Source of the DNA: Armillaria gallica
Taxonomy: Eukaryota; Basidiomycota; Agaricomycetes; Agaricales; Physalacriaceae
NCBI GenBank assembly: GCA_037576215.1
Contig: JBANDB010000006.1
Span: forward strand, 2,232,001-2,296,000
DNA length: 64,000 nucleotides
Reading direction: 5' to 3'
The notes beneath the pieces are model-generated. The model was not told where the DNA came from and made no database searches. It saw nothing but the letters and a program-made list of their open reading frames with translations. Made by a program: the position numbers and the translations under genes. This document shows, piece by piece, positions 1-10,758 of this stretch; position 1 is the stretch's first letter, and every line of letters starts with the position of its first letter.

Positions 1-416
1 TTCGATTGAGAAAATCGACGTATTCGTCGGAGTGGAACTGGGTCATTTCACGTTTTGTAGCGGGTTTCGCGCGCTAAAGAGAAGCGGTTGAGAAATCAGC
101 ACTGGTGCGACAGAGAAAAGAATGCATGGATGACGCACGAAAATCTCCATTTTCTTATACAGGCCGTAATTCATGACAAGTGAATGACACATTCGTATTC
201 TAGTTGGTTTCATCCTGGAAATGTTGCGTGGATAAAGGTTGTCTTGATTGCGTTAAGATACTCACGGATGTCCTGGGCCATAATGGAATCCTCCGATATC
301 AGAATCGAAGAAATAGCACTGAGAAAGTGGGACCTTTGTCAAAATAGAAGGCTGAAACAGTACTGAGGACGTACGACGCGTTTCTTTTGGTTTTCGCCAT
401 CCAACGGTGTCATCAT
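1..416 (-). CDS. RPD3: Histone deacetylase, RPD3/HDAC1 class (N-terminal part, runs off left edge)
   Basis: Four exons can be joined on the minus strand: 375-416, 266-318, 139-214 and 1-73. All junctions are GT-AG and in phase. The start is the ATG at 416, followed immediately by a second Met codon. After 13-14 residues comes the class I HDAC opening KRVCYFFDSDIGG, then HYGPGHP, MKPTRIRMCHSLVMNYGLYK and TKREMTQFHSDEYVDFL, which fit Rpd3/HDAC1 better than Hos2. The catalytic His-Asp centre lies beyond the left edge and cannot be checked. The family removes acetyl groups from histone tails in the nucleus within Rpd3/Sin3-type corepressor complexes. The very short N-terminus before the domain is normal for the class. 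The exon model and family call are firm; the assignment as the Rpd3 orthologue rests on the N-terminal part only. Confidence 0.93.
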
Positions 417-771
417 CTTGTATATTCTGTCGGCGTTCAACCAATCGAGAGCGAATTATTGTTGATAGAGTAGGGAAAACAGGATGCACGGAATGCGAAT
501 GTCTAGATCTGTTCGAAGGTGGCGGTCGAGGGAAGAAATGCAGTGTACGGTTTTGACGTGAGATCTCGAGTTCAAGGCATTGGGTCAGTATTTGTCATAA
601 TTCTCAAATTTCAACAAGTCGATCATGTATTATATGTACAAGCGCCGGAGACCTTATTTACAGAACAAGAAAGCAATAGAGAAAAGTAGAGACAGTCTAA
701 TACTTGGCCACGCCTAGAGGCGCCACGCGGTCTACGTAATTCGGTTAACAGAGGTCCAAGGGTACGGTGAA
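417..771. other. Intergenic, HDAC upstream region
   Basis: About 355 bases between the HDAC start and the end of the DinB-like gene, both on the minus strand. It should hold the HDAC promoter and the 3' UTR of the neighbour. I see no gene, no clear TATA box and no repeat in it. Confidence 0.6.
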
Positions 772-1558
772 TTACCTGCCTTGGTAAAGTAAAGTTGAAG
801 GGGCAAAGCCAAAATCATCTGATAATTTGATACCCTGGAAGAAGGTCAACGTTGCTGCGGAGGGGGGGAAACGTGATACTCACCAGCTCTCCGGCCATCA
901 CACGAACCTGGAAGCAGGATGAACATTTTCTCAGTGACTGGAGAATAAAAAGACTTACCACCGACCAGTGATGAATGCAGTGTAGCCCTGCAAACCACAG
1001 CTACGATACAGGATGAGATACGTTGCGCGACGGAGACATAACTAATCATCTACCTCTCTTCCGAATGTCGTTTCAAAGGTCTGCATGTGTGGGGTAACGG
1101 CATTGAGCGTTATGGGCGCCTGAAAATCGACGGTGGGTACTTTTCCTCTAGAAGACGAATGGTTTCTAGCAGAGACTCCTTTGCTGCTGAACGGCTGCTT
1201 TCCATCGGAGTATTGCGACTCCTCGTGTCGTAGCAAAGGACATAGGGTGGGGGGGCCGCGACGCATGCAAGGAGAAGCTCAAAGTGATCTCTCGCGTGTC
1301 GGATGTGCTTGCCTACTGAAATCAGTACGAATGAGCAGAGACCAGTCCTGGCAAATACGCGCCTATTGTTGAACCATGCAAGTATTGAGAATTGACAGTC
1401 AGCTGCTCATCGGACGTGAGGTGATTGTCGAGAACATCGACGGCCTGCAAGAGTAGAATTTTCGAGACAGACAAAAGCTGAGCCACATTTTCAGGGAGAT
1501 CCTGGAGGACAGACATGGCAGGGGATGGCAATGATTCAGACTCCATTGCACGAGACAA
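772..1558 (-). CDS. DinB-like (DinB/YfiT superfamily) four-helix protein
   Basis: Five exons fit: about 1369-1558, 1054-1310, 959-1000, 884-907 and 772-834, ending at TAA 772-774. The joined protein is about 190 residues. The DinB-like signature is GSTIGKHIRHARDHFELLL, followed near the end by LWFAGLHCIHHWSVVRVMAG and SDDFGFAPSTLL. The His residues in KHIRHARDH and LHCIHHW are the probable metal ligands of the DinB fold. Fungal members are uncharacterised; bacterial relatives include metal-dependent thiol transferases and damage-induced proteins, so the substrate is unknown. Two oddities: the fourth exon is only 24 nt, and the first intron fits best with a GC donor (ATAG then GCGCGT), because a GT donor at the preceding GTTCAA would delete the conserved GSTI. 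Start at 1558 or four codons later. Divergent from the succinyl-CoA ligase gene. Confidence 0.8.
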
Positions 1559-2002
1559 AGGTCACATTTACCATTATGTACGGTTTTTAAACCCGAAAAA
1601 ACGTTGAAGTCGCATGGTGGAACACATTACGATAGTGAATACGACGCCAGGCCGAATAACGAACAATGGAGGACATGTCGTGTTTACTTGGTATGACAGT
1701 AAAATATACATCGCGAATTTCTAAAACATTGGTGTACCTGCTACCAAATTTCGAAAGGCCCAATCAAAAAATAGACATTCCGAACTCAAGGAGAGACGGA
1801 TTCCGTCTTCCAGAGCATTGCCCTGACCGCATGCGGAGGGTGAGAGACTGGGAAGGGATGGAAGGACCTCGACCCGTCGTCGTCGCTCTGAGAGATGGAA
1901 AAAACTGCACAGCCACATCTCCTGTCAAATTAAAGGCGGCCAAGAATTGGAATTCCATTACCCTGGGTTCCCCGCTCTCTTCCGTCTACCACATCCACCG
2001 AA
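1559..2002. promoter_or_regulatory. Divergent intergenic region between DinB-like and succinyl-CoA ligase genes
   Basis: A 444-base head-to-head spacer that must contain both promoters. The right end is CT-rich, as in 5' leaders of strongly expressed fungal genes. The long plus-strand frame across its right half is a shadow that continues over the first ligase introns. No TATA box is obvious. Confidence 0.45.
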
Positions 2003-3689
2003 ATGCTCACCGTCGTCCGGAAAGCTGGCACTTTGGCTCGCGTACGTCGTCTGCCTCGCTCTCCTCACCGTCTGACACGTCCGCTAGGCTGCATCTGCAG
2101 GTCAGAGGCGTCTCCTCTCCATTCATGAATACCAGTCCGTCAATCTTCTCAACTCGGTACGTGATGTCGTCGCCAGTACGTGCATCCAGCTCACTCCGCT
2201 ATAGTATGGGATACCTACCCCCAAGAGCATTGCTGCCAAGACGCCTGAGGAAGCCTTCGAGGTGGCAAAGAACTTTGGTAGGCGTTCGTCTTTTATCCTT
2301 CGACACATCCTAACCGCGTCGGAAAGGTACTGACAAGCTAGTCATCAAGGCTCAAGTTCTGGCTGGTGGTAGAGGTAAGGGCAAGTTCGACACTGGACTT
2401 CAAGGTGGTGTGCACATGGTCGGCAGGTAGAGTTACTTCGTCACTGTTTACACCAGGCTCTGACACTTCACGCAGCCCCGAACAGGCTAAGGACTATGCT
2501 TCGAAAATGCTGGGCTCCAAGCTCATCACAAAGCAGACCGGTGCTGGTGGTCGCGTATGCAACGCTGTAAGTGTCGGAACATCGTGTCGAATCTCCACTT
2601 ACACCCGGGTAGGTGATGCTAGCGGAACGCCGCGATCCCGCCCATGAGTACTATGTCGCGGTCCTTAACGACCGTGTTTCCCAGGGCGTTGTCCTCGTTG
2701 CGTCATCGCAGGGAGGCATGAACATCGAGGAGGTTGCAGCGAAAGATCCCTCTGCCATCATCACAACACCCATCCCGTTCAAGGAAGGTCTTACTTCCTC
2801 GGCCGCTCTCGAAGTTGCGAAGAAGCTTGGGTTCAAGGACGGAGCTCAACAGGAAGCAGCAGACATATTTGTCAACCTCTACAAGATCTTCAAGGACAAG
2901 GATGCGACCCAGATAGAAATCAATCCCATGGCCGAGACCAAAGACGGTGCAGTTCTATGGTATGCGCAGAGTTTCTTTCAAATTTCAAATGGCCTAAACT
3001 TCCTTCAGTATGGATGCCAAATTTGGCTTTGATGACAACGCCGACTTCCGCCAACGCGACATATTTGCTCTCCGCGATATTTCGCAAGAAGAAGCGTCAG
3101 AAGTTGAAGCACAGAAGGCCAACCTCAACTTCATCAAGCTTGATGGCAACATCGGCTGCTTGGTCAATGGTGCTGGTTTGGCAATGGCCACGATGGACGT
3201 GCTCTCTCTACACGGAGGCAACCCTGCTAACTTCCTCGATGTCGGAGGGTAAGATTCAGTTTTCGCCGCCAAAGAACTTGTCTTTATCTTAATGTCTACA
3301 GAGGAGCAACACCTGATACCGTGAAGAAGGCATTCGAACTCCTGCTCGCTGATCCCAAAGTGAAGAGCATATTCATCAACATTTTCGGAGGTAGTCCACT
3401 TTCATACTGTGTTGATCTCATATTGACCGCGCCTATTCAGGTATCATGAGGTGCGATTACATTGCTGAAGGTGTTATCAAGGCCACCAAGGAACTTGCGA
3501 TGACGATCCCATTGGTCGTGAGACTGAAAGGTACCAAGGAAACAGAAGCCAAAGAGTACGTCTCAGAAATCGCATATCCTTCATGCAGCTTATCTCCGCC
3601 ACAGAATGATCAAGAACTCGGGTCTCAAAATCATTGCCTTCGACGGATTAGACGAAGCCGCCGAGTACGCTGTGAAAGTCGCTGTATAG
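2003..3689 (+). CDS. LSC2: Succinate--CoA ligase (ADP-forming) beta subunit, mitochondrial
   Basis: Ten exons join in phase: 2003-2041, 2106-2156, 2205-2277, 2327-2426, 2476-2566, 2613-2959, 3009-3248, 3302-3390, 3441-3555 and 3605-3689. The product is about 400 residues, normal for the family. It opens with a basic presequence ([14 protein letters not shown]), then the canonical mature start [15 protein letters not shown], the ATP-grasp segment [30 protein letters not shown] for metal binding, [18 protein letters not shown], and the CoA-ligase end [17 protein letters not shown] with NIFGGIMRCD. The enzyme converts succinyl-CoA, ADP and phosphate to succinate, CoA and ATP in the TCA cycle of the matrix, with the alpha subunit. 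No damage is visible. It converges on the next gene, with 181 bases between stop codons. Confidence 0.97.
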
Positions 3690-3870
3690 ATATATACCTT
3701 CCACCTGTAGCCACTTCTTCCACACATTACTCGCATTACATCTATCAATGCAATTTTGTTTCTCCAACTTGTACTTTTGTTAGCATTGGCGAAAAAGGCA
3801 TCAGAAAATATAAAATTGAATGATATATATATATACCAGAAAAACATGTTAAAAGTAATCAAAGCAAAGT
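3690..3870. other. Convergent 3' UTR spacer with AT dinucleotide run
   Basis: Short spacer between two converging stop codons. It holds an ATATATATATATA run near 3824-3836 and AT-rich stretches suited to polyadenylation on both strands. Confidence 0.5.
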
Positions 3871-6800
3871 TCACCATTGCCGCATGAAAGAAGTTGAAGG
3901 TGCCGGAACATATGCGCTTGTCGGTGGATGATGCGTCGGCGGAGGATGGGCCTGACCATTGTCATTTCTCATTTGATTCCGAGCAGGCGAAGCCATCATC
4001 ACCGGGCTCCCGTACATGTTCGGAGAGGCGTGTGGGATTCCGGGGCTCATCATCATTGACATGCTTCTCCCACGGTTGGAAGCGGAATTTTGTTGAGGCG
4101 GGCTCTGCATGTTCGGCACGGCGGGGAGGTACATTGGCTGGGCATTTGGGGAATATGCCATTGGCATCAGCTGCGGGGTGTAAGGGGACGGAACGGGCCT
4201 CATCATTGCGCCGTGAGCCTGGGTCGTTGCGGGTGGAGGTAACGGCATCCACACAGCGGGTTGCCCATACTGTCCGCTGACCTGCATCCGGCTGGGAACA
4301 GGACTATTCGTTATCGGATGTGGATATACGACGGGTGCTGGCGAATGGCTCATCATCGGAGAGCCATACGGAGGGTAGGGAGCCCGCATATTTTGATTCG
4401 ATGTTGGCAATGGCATTGCATACCCGAAATTCGGAGCTGGACGTGCAACGGGTGCGGACGTAGTGGGAGGTGATATGGTCAGCTTGTGGTTCGTGGATCC
4501 AGAGGTCGACGGGACTTGTTGGAAGGCGCGAGTAACATCGTGCAGGGACATGCGGGAGGGCCCAGAAGATGTTGTCGGCGGCGGGGTAGCTCCATCTTCT
4601 GACTTGACATCTTGAAGTGTGAAGGGGACTGGATCGTCGGCGATGCCTTCAAGTGAATTCACGGGATGCAATTCAGCCATATTGGAGGTTTGCAACCATA
4701 CCGCCTTCAGATGCTCGGGATCGGGACCTCGACCTGGCATGTTCAGTGAAGGTCTGCTCCAAGTATTGGATGACTGAGATGGTGGCACTATTGGAGGTGG
4801 TTCTGACTGAAAAGCAAAGATCAATAATGAGAGGTGACTGAGTTGCGAGACCCACCGAATCCTCTGAGCTTTTCCCAGTTTGAATGAGACTCGATGACGG
4901 AGTTGGAACTGGATCTGTTCTTGGGATATGTTGCTCAACGGAAGCGGTTTTAAGTCCATCAGGCCGAGAATCATTCGAAGGAGCGCGAGCAGTTCCAGTC
5001 ATTGAACTATCCTTCGGCGATAGTCGTGGCTCCTCTAGCTCACTTGTAACGATGAAATTGACGAGAGGCTTCACATCAATGTCCGCGTCTACTACTTGAG
5101 AATCACGATAGAAAGCGACCGACGTCCCAGCAGGCATCTTCGGTTGTGACTTGGTCCGCGGTATGTCCCCTTTCACGGATGAAGGCGCATGAGACGAGGA
5201 GTTGGTCAAAGGTGGTTCAGGCTGTGGTACTATGCTCGGTTCCGTAGGGGCATTCGTGGGCAAGGGCGATGATCTAGGTTTTCTCCATGTTGAGGCACCA
5301 TCAGCCATAGTAGGTTTTCCAAACGCGCCTGCACCGTTCCCTTTCGAACCCAAATGGCTGCTGTTCTCCCTAGACATTTGCAGATGCGCACCAGCTCTGG
5401 GAAGAGCGACCTTGATCTTAGTATTCTTCCCTTTGTACGATGGTTTGCGATATAGAACATCGATCACTGTGAAATCACGACGACTCATCCCCTCTACGGG
5501 TGGGTCAAAGGATAGAATATCCCACCGTACAGGGAACACTCTGTTAAGCTGAGCTAACTGCTTCCTGCTAATAGCCTCCCTAGCTATCGACGTCTTGGGT
5601 AACTTGACTGTAAAGGTATTCCAAACGGGTTTTGGCGATCGTGGGGGTTCTGGCGCTGTAGAGTGGAAGACTTCTCGCGTTTCTACGTCAAGGTGCCGAA
5701 GTCGTAATGCAGGTGGCAGCCATCTCTCCTTGACCTTCTTCGAACTCGAAGGGCTTGTCGCTCGTGCCGGTGGAGAAGGCCTCTTTGGTTCCGTTTCTGT
5801 CCCAGGTTCAAGCGGGGGCTGAACCGAAACATCTTTATCACTAGCCTGCATGACATCTAACGCTCCTTTGATTCGAGACATAGCATCATCAAGGGCCAGC
5901 ATCGTGGCTTGGTTGTAAGTAGACTGGTACTTGGAAGGTCTACTGGGTGATGTCTGGGCTGAAACGGACTCAGTAGACGGGGTAATTTCTGGAGGCGCAG
6001 GATGCACTTGTTGCGTCGTCAGTGTTGGTGTCGGTGGACGTGGATGCGTAGATGATCCCGCCGCATCCTTAGCGTCTTTCTCCTCTTGAGATCCCTTTCG
6101 TCTCCAAGTGTCAACATCGACCATTGGAGGAGTGTCCCAGTCGCTTGGTCCATCAAAGAAATCACTGGCGACAGGTCGCGATGGTTTTGATGGTGGAGGT
6201 CGACTTTGGTCATTTTTGGGTTCAAGAGAATCAGGGACTCCAACAAATTTGCCCATGTCAGAGAATTCTACGACTTCAAGGTCTGCTTCGGGGTCTTCTG
6301 CGATTTTCTGCACATGATCTAGAGCTGAAACGAAAGGAGAACTATGGTTTTGAGCTGTTTGAACGTTGCGGTTGCCGGTCACACGAGGCGGCACTGGAGG
6401 AGGAGGCAAGGGAGTAGCATGGCTTCGCCACGACGTAGTTAAAGCTGCCGGGGCAGGACCTGAAGCGTTGGAGGGGATTGACAGTCGTCTCGATGCTGGC
6501 AGTCGTGTCCTGTCCTGGCCTTTCAAAGAAGGTGGTCGTTGCAATTGCGTCTTCTCTGAAGTCGACGGCTTCGTTGAATCGGCGGAGGGAGCCGCGATAT
6601 CAACTGATCTGATTGCATCTTCGATGACGGCAATGACCTCCTGCTCCTGTAGAAAGTAGGTCAGTTGGTAATCGTCGTGAGGAGCAGTCATTCAACCTTG
6701 ATAGGTTCTGAAACCGTTTTGGGTTTAATCTCGTTCGCAAGCTCTGCAGCCTTCCGCCGTGCTCGCTCCTTCTCCTTCTCCCTTTCTTCTTCCTCCTGTT

Positions 6801-8921
6801 GACGACGTTGCTTGGCTCTGGCTGCGGCATTCTGCATTACGTCTTTTCTGAGCTCATCGATATCAGGCCCGGTCAGTTGAGCAGCGGTAGCTTCAACATT
6901 AGGCAGAACAGCAGTAGAAGACGCATGGGAAAGCACCGGGGACTGGGAGGGATGTCGAACGGAAGCTGCGCTTGATGAAGAGGGAGGACCCGGCGGGTAT
7001 CTCGGTGGCATACCTCCTTGACCAGTGTTGTACGAATGAGGGTAATGAGGTGCCGACTGCCGTTGGCCAAAGTCTCTTGATACTGAACCTGGAAGAGGTG
7101 GTGGTCCCATATTTGACATACGCCGTCCACGGATTTCATTCCCGTTAACAGGGCCTAGCTGAGAAAATGCTGACCGTGGGCTGGGGGGTACGTGTCCTAT
7201 ACCTGGCCCATCCCTACGAGAGTAGTCTCGTTGTCTGTCAAAAGAACCGGAACCTGGAATACCCATATGCGCGCGACCGCGCTCGCCGCTCTTCTGAAGT
7301 AGCTGAACATTGCTGTTCGAAGAAGTCGACGCGTCTCTGGATGTCTTGACATCTAGAACGGGAGCATCAGAATACCCTTTTTTCGAGGGGTAAGAATTTG
7401 GTCCCTGTCGGTGAGAGCTGCTGTACGGTTCTAGTTTATTCGAACGTTCGTTGAAAAGCACTCGCCCACCCTCTTGCCCAGATTGAGACCCGTGGATGGT
7501 ACTACCTGGAGAAGTCGGACTGGCGATGGATCCCCCGCTCGGACCAGAATAAGGCGCTCCTGTAGATGAAAGCGAAGGGGAACTCTTTGGCCAACTTCGG
7601 TCGAAGTCATCGGCAAATCTCTCTTCTTTGCGAACAGGGAAGTTGGGCATCGGGATTGAAGTGGATTCATGTTGCCTTGCACCAGTTCGAGATAGATCTC
7701 CAGAGCCATTTGCTGCAGGTGTTGGTGGGGTTTCTGCCGTATCGACTTTGTACTGTCGTCCATCACCGAATTCGATGACACCGTCCAAGAAATTGTCATC
7801 ATCTTCTTCCATCTAACAAATCCCGTTCAGTTGAATGTATACCCTGAGAGAAGTTAACACAAACTTCATCCCAATGGTGAGCATTTGGATCAAGATGCAC
7901 GCCTCGAAAAGTATCAGCTTCCTCCAGTCTTGCCTGTTTATGTGCCGCTGAGGCTTCTGTGGGTTCTTTCGCGTCCATCCCTTTCGGCTTGCGAGACACT
8001 GCAAACACGTTACTTTCCGGTGAAGATGATTGTGAACAAGCGACAAACCTTGTGCAACCTCGGCCGCCGTTGGGAATTCATTTTGAGCACGGACACCTGA
8101 AGGTAAGGAAGCGCTGCTTCTGAGATTTCCCCAAACTGACTTGCCACTTGTCATTCCGTCCGTCTGTGAAATTTGGGAGGCTGCTCGGGGCTGGGGTTGA
8201 ATGACCGTTCCAGCGTGTGGAAGCTGCGGAGGACCATGCGTAGAGGTAGCTGGTCCCTTGAGCTGCGAAGAGGATGATGCCTGTGCTGAGACGCCGTTGG
8301 GGGTGGTTGTAGGTTGTAGGCCGGGTGCCACAGACGAGGGTCGTGACCAACCAGGACCGGTTGTCGTTGAGGGCTGAGGTGCTGCGGTAAGCTTGGCAGT
8401 GACTAGTTTCGAGTGTGGGTATGAAGATTGAACGGAGGGTCTCGCTATCGCAAAATGTATAAGTGTTTCATTACAAAGTAAAACAGGCATTACGCACCAG
8501 CCGACCCTCCCGACTTTGCTTGTGAAGACGATGACGATGCCATAGAGTTCGTGGCTGGCGAAGAGTTCTTTTCGAGGAATTTCTTGCTGATATTCACAGC
8601 GCTGAATCGTTTCGGGAGAGGCGCAGCCGTAGTACCATTTGAAGGCAGCTGTGTGAGAGTAGGGCGCGAGGAATTGAGGGCGGAAGATGCATCACCATTT
8701 GGTCCTGCGGTCGGTTTTGCAGTGAAGGATTCCTTGCTGGAGTTTGGCTCTCCTGCAGGGGGTTCTGGAGAAGGATTTGCCGGTGATTTACTGGCGGAGA
8801 CATCCTGAATACTCGAAGAATCCTCTGTTAAAACTGGCCCTATAGAGATATGATTGGATGCATGCGCCTCCTTTGGAAACGACTCAGATACTACTGGTCC
8901 TTCGTTGTCGGTATTAGCCAT
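3871..8921 (-). CDS. Large low-complexity conserved fungal protein, BAT2/PRRC2-like N-terminus (tentative)
   Basis: Several long minus-strand frames join through short introns into one protein of roughly 1,500 residues. Junctions I could check are near 8503/8450, 8050/8000, 7850/7812 (WDE then MEEDDDNF), 6712/6660 (PIK then EQEV) and 4855/4808. The first 150 residues contain RFSAVNISKKFLEKN, then KLVTAKLTA and GPGWSRPSS, which loosely resembles the BAT2_N domain of PRRC2 RNA-binding stress-granule proteins. A conserved acidic block follows (FRGVHLDPNAHHWDE, then NFLDGVIEFGDGRQYKV), a Lys/Glu/Arg-rich coiled coil near 6720-6850, and long Pro/Ser/Thr-rich disordered sequence ending in a Met/Pro/Gln/Asn-rich tail. 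Function is not established; an RNA-associated scaffold is an inference. The start at 8921 (MANTDNEGP) is my choice; an in-frame ATG at 9107 would add 62 residues but reads like a 5' UTR with an intron. Confidence 0.75.
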
Positions 8922-9178
8922 AGACGCGTCACGAGACGCCGAGATGCTGGATGCGCGTGTACCAGAGGAGTATCTAGCCAATGGTGAGATATGGCTGGCA
9001 AGGAAAGAAAGGGCAGGGCCAAGCTGCAGCGTTGTTGTGCAGCTGGACGACGTGCAAGGTAGCGAACTCACCTGGTAGTATCTCCAGAAACGGAGGTCAG
9101 GACTCAAAACCGAATCAACGGGCGAATGAGTTTGTCATTGTTAGAATTACAAGCTGCTAAAAGTAGAGTACGAAAATC

Positions 9179-9980
9179 TCAAGTCATCTCAGCCAATTCA
9201 GCCTCCCTCTTGTTCAGTCGGTCTATCTCAATATCCAGCGCAACATTAGCCATCTCTATCTGCAGCACGTTTGATATCAGATCTGTCCACCGAGTCTCCA
9301 GCGATGTCAGTTGGTTGCCCAATTCAGTCTAGATGAATGTTCCAGCAAACGGTCCAGGAGTATGAAGTGGATTCCATTACCTGGTTATTTTTGCGGCTGC
9401 GGTTGACTTCCACCGTCAGCTCCTTCAGCTCCTCCAGCGCCTGTTCCACCTGTTTGGCAGTGTTTTCGAGAAGGTAGTTTTGCGTTCGCCATGCGTTTGG
9501 TCCATATGTTTGAAGTAACGTCAAGTTGGTTTGCCTAAAATGATTATCGGTTGGGTGGCACCTATGGCAGTCACGCGGCATACCGTAGACGTTGATGTTC
9601 CAGCTGAGAACGGGCATTTTGTATTGCCGTTTGCCATTCGTCGTCTGTGCCGGGTAGTGAAGGTGTCGGCAGTTGATAACGCACAGTGTCTAGGGAAGGA
9701 AAAGGCTGATGCGACTCGACGCGTTCAAGTTCTGCCTTGAGCAAAGGATTTTTCTGCCGAAAGTTGAGACGCACAAGTTCCAGAGCCACAAGTGTAATAT
9801 ACATACCGAGAAAAGCTCATATGGTGGAGGCAAGCGTGGATGAGCGGTGCTCGGTGGCTTTGATTGTCGTGAAAATTCTTGATCCACCTTCTGTCTGAGA
9901 AGAGGGAACTTGTCAAGGTCATCGTCGTAGTAGGGTAGCGAGTCGTAAATGTCGACGGAGGTCGTTGATGAATCCGTCAT
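9179..9980 (-). CDS. SPF27: Pre-mRNA-splicing factor SPF27 (BCAS2/Cwf7 family)
   Basis: Starts at ATG 9980 (MTDSSTTSVDIYDSLPYYDD) and ends at TGA 9179-9181, with introns near 9755-9806, 9540-9580 and 9330-9380. The joined protein is about 210 residues, usual for the family. Diagnostic segments are the acidic DSLPYYDDDLDKFP start, the ELFSKNPLLKAELERV block, LLQTYGPNAWRTQNYLLE, and a C-terminal coiled coil (QVEQALEELKELTVEVNRSRK, LGNQLTSLETRWTDLISNVL, EIDRLNKREAELAEMT). SPF27 is a core subunit of the Prp19/NineTeen complex that stabilises the activated spliceosome in the nucleus. The order of elements and their spacing look normal, and no frameshift is seen. Confidence 0.93.
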
Positions 9981-10758
9981 TGTGAGTGTAAAGATGCAAG
10001 TTCGTTATTGACACGTGCCGCGGCGCTGTGCTTTTTTTTGACTAGTAGTAGTACCTTCTGCATTTTTGATGCATGCAGGCGCGATTTTAACTGAACCTTC
10101 TGACCCTTGCAATGTATCCTATAACCTCCCAAACCCTACGCCACGAGAGCCTGGCGCCTATGAGTAGTAGTGTTGCGAACCTGAACTAGAAAAACTGGCC
10201 GCTACCAGTGCCTACAAAACATTCTGAATAGGTCTTCCTATTACACAGAATCAAGCATATCTCTTTATCCCGATTAGCTTCATCGAAACAGAACTCTTGC
10301 AATGGTACCCGATGTATGGTTACCTGAGGGCCGAGGCACATGATATCTGATATGTCCAGTAACTACTTTTCACGCTGACACACCCAACAGAGATTACATG
10401 ACCAGTTCCGCCAAATGCAGAGACTAATAAAAAAGGCCTGGTGGACAGAGACTCGGATGGAAATCCGATTTGCCACGTGAGCTGACGACGCCGCGCGTCA
10501 AGGTATTGTACCACTTTCTTGTCCTTACTTCCATCTCCCGATATTGCGACTGACATCTATATTGTTCGGTTGCTCTAGCAGATTCAAGCCTCTTCAAGTG
10601 CCCTGACCGCGGCCGCAGCATCAAGCAGGACCTCAAATCCCAGGATAGCCGCTTGCGTGTACCGATCATTCCTGAACGCGTCATCGAGGGACTCGTCAGC
10701 CTCCCACCGCATATATAAACCTTCCATTATTGTATGTTGCCTCTTTGCTCTCATCCTA
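9981..10758. other. Intergenic between SPF27 and BLM10-1
   Basis: About 780 bases upstream of two divergent genes. An E-box-like CACGTG lies near 10012-10017. Minus-strand frames at 10320-10772 give an Ala-rich peptide but have no recognisable domain and overlap the BLM10 start, so I do not call a gene. Confidence 0.5.
10711..10718 (+). promoter_or_regulatory. TATA box of the first BLM10 gene
   Basis: ATATATAA (with AAC following) lies 41 bases upstream of the BLM10 ATG at 10759, in a plausible position for a short 5' leader. Confidence 0.5.

Noticed and set aside
1666..2313. 215-codon plus-strand frame overlapping the succinyl-CoA ligase start
   Set aside because: It reads through ligase exons 1-3 and their introns in the wrong frame; the spliced ligase model explains the sequence.
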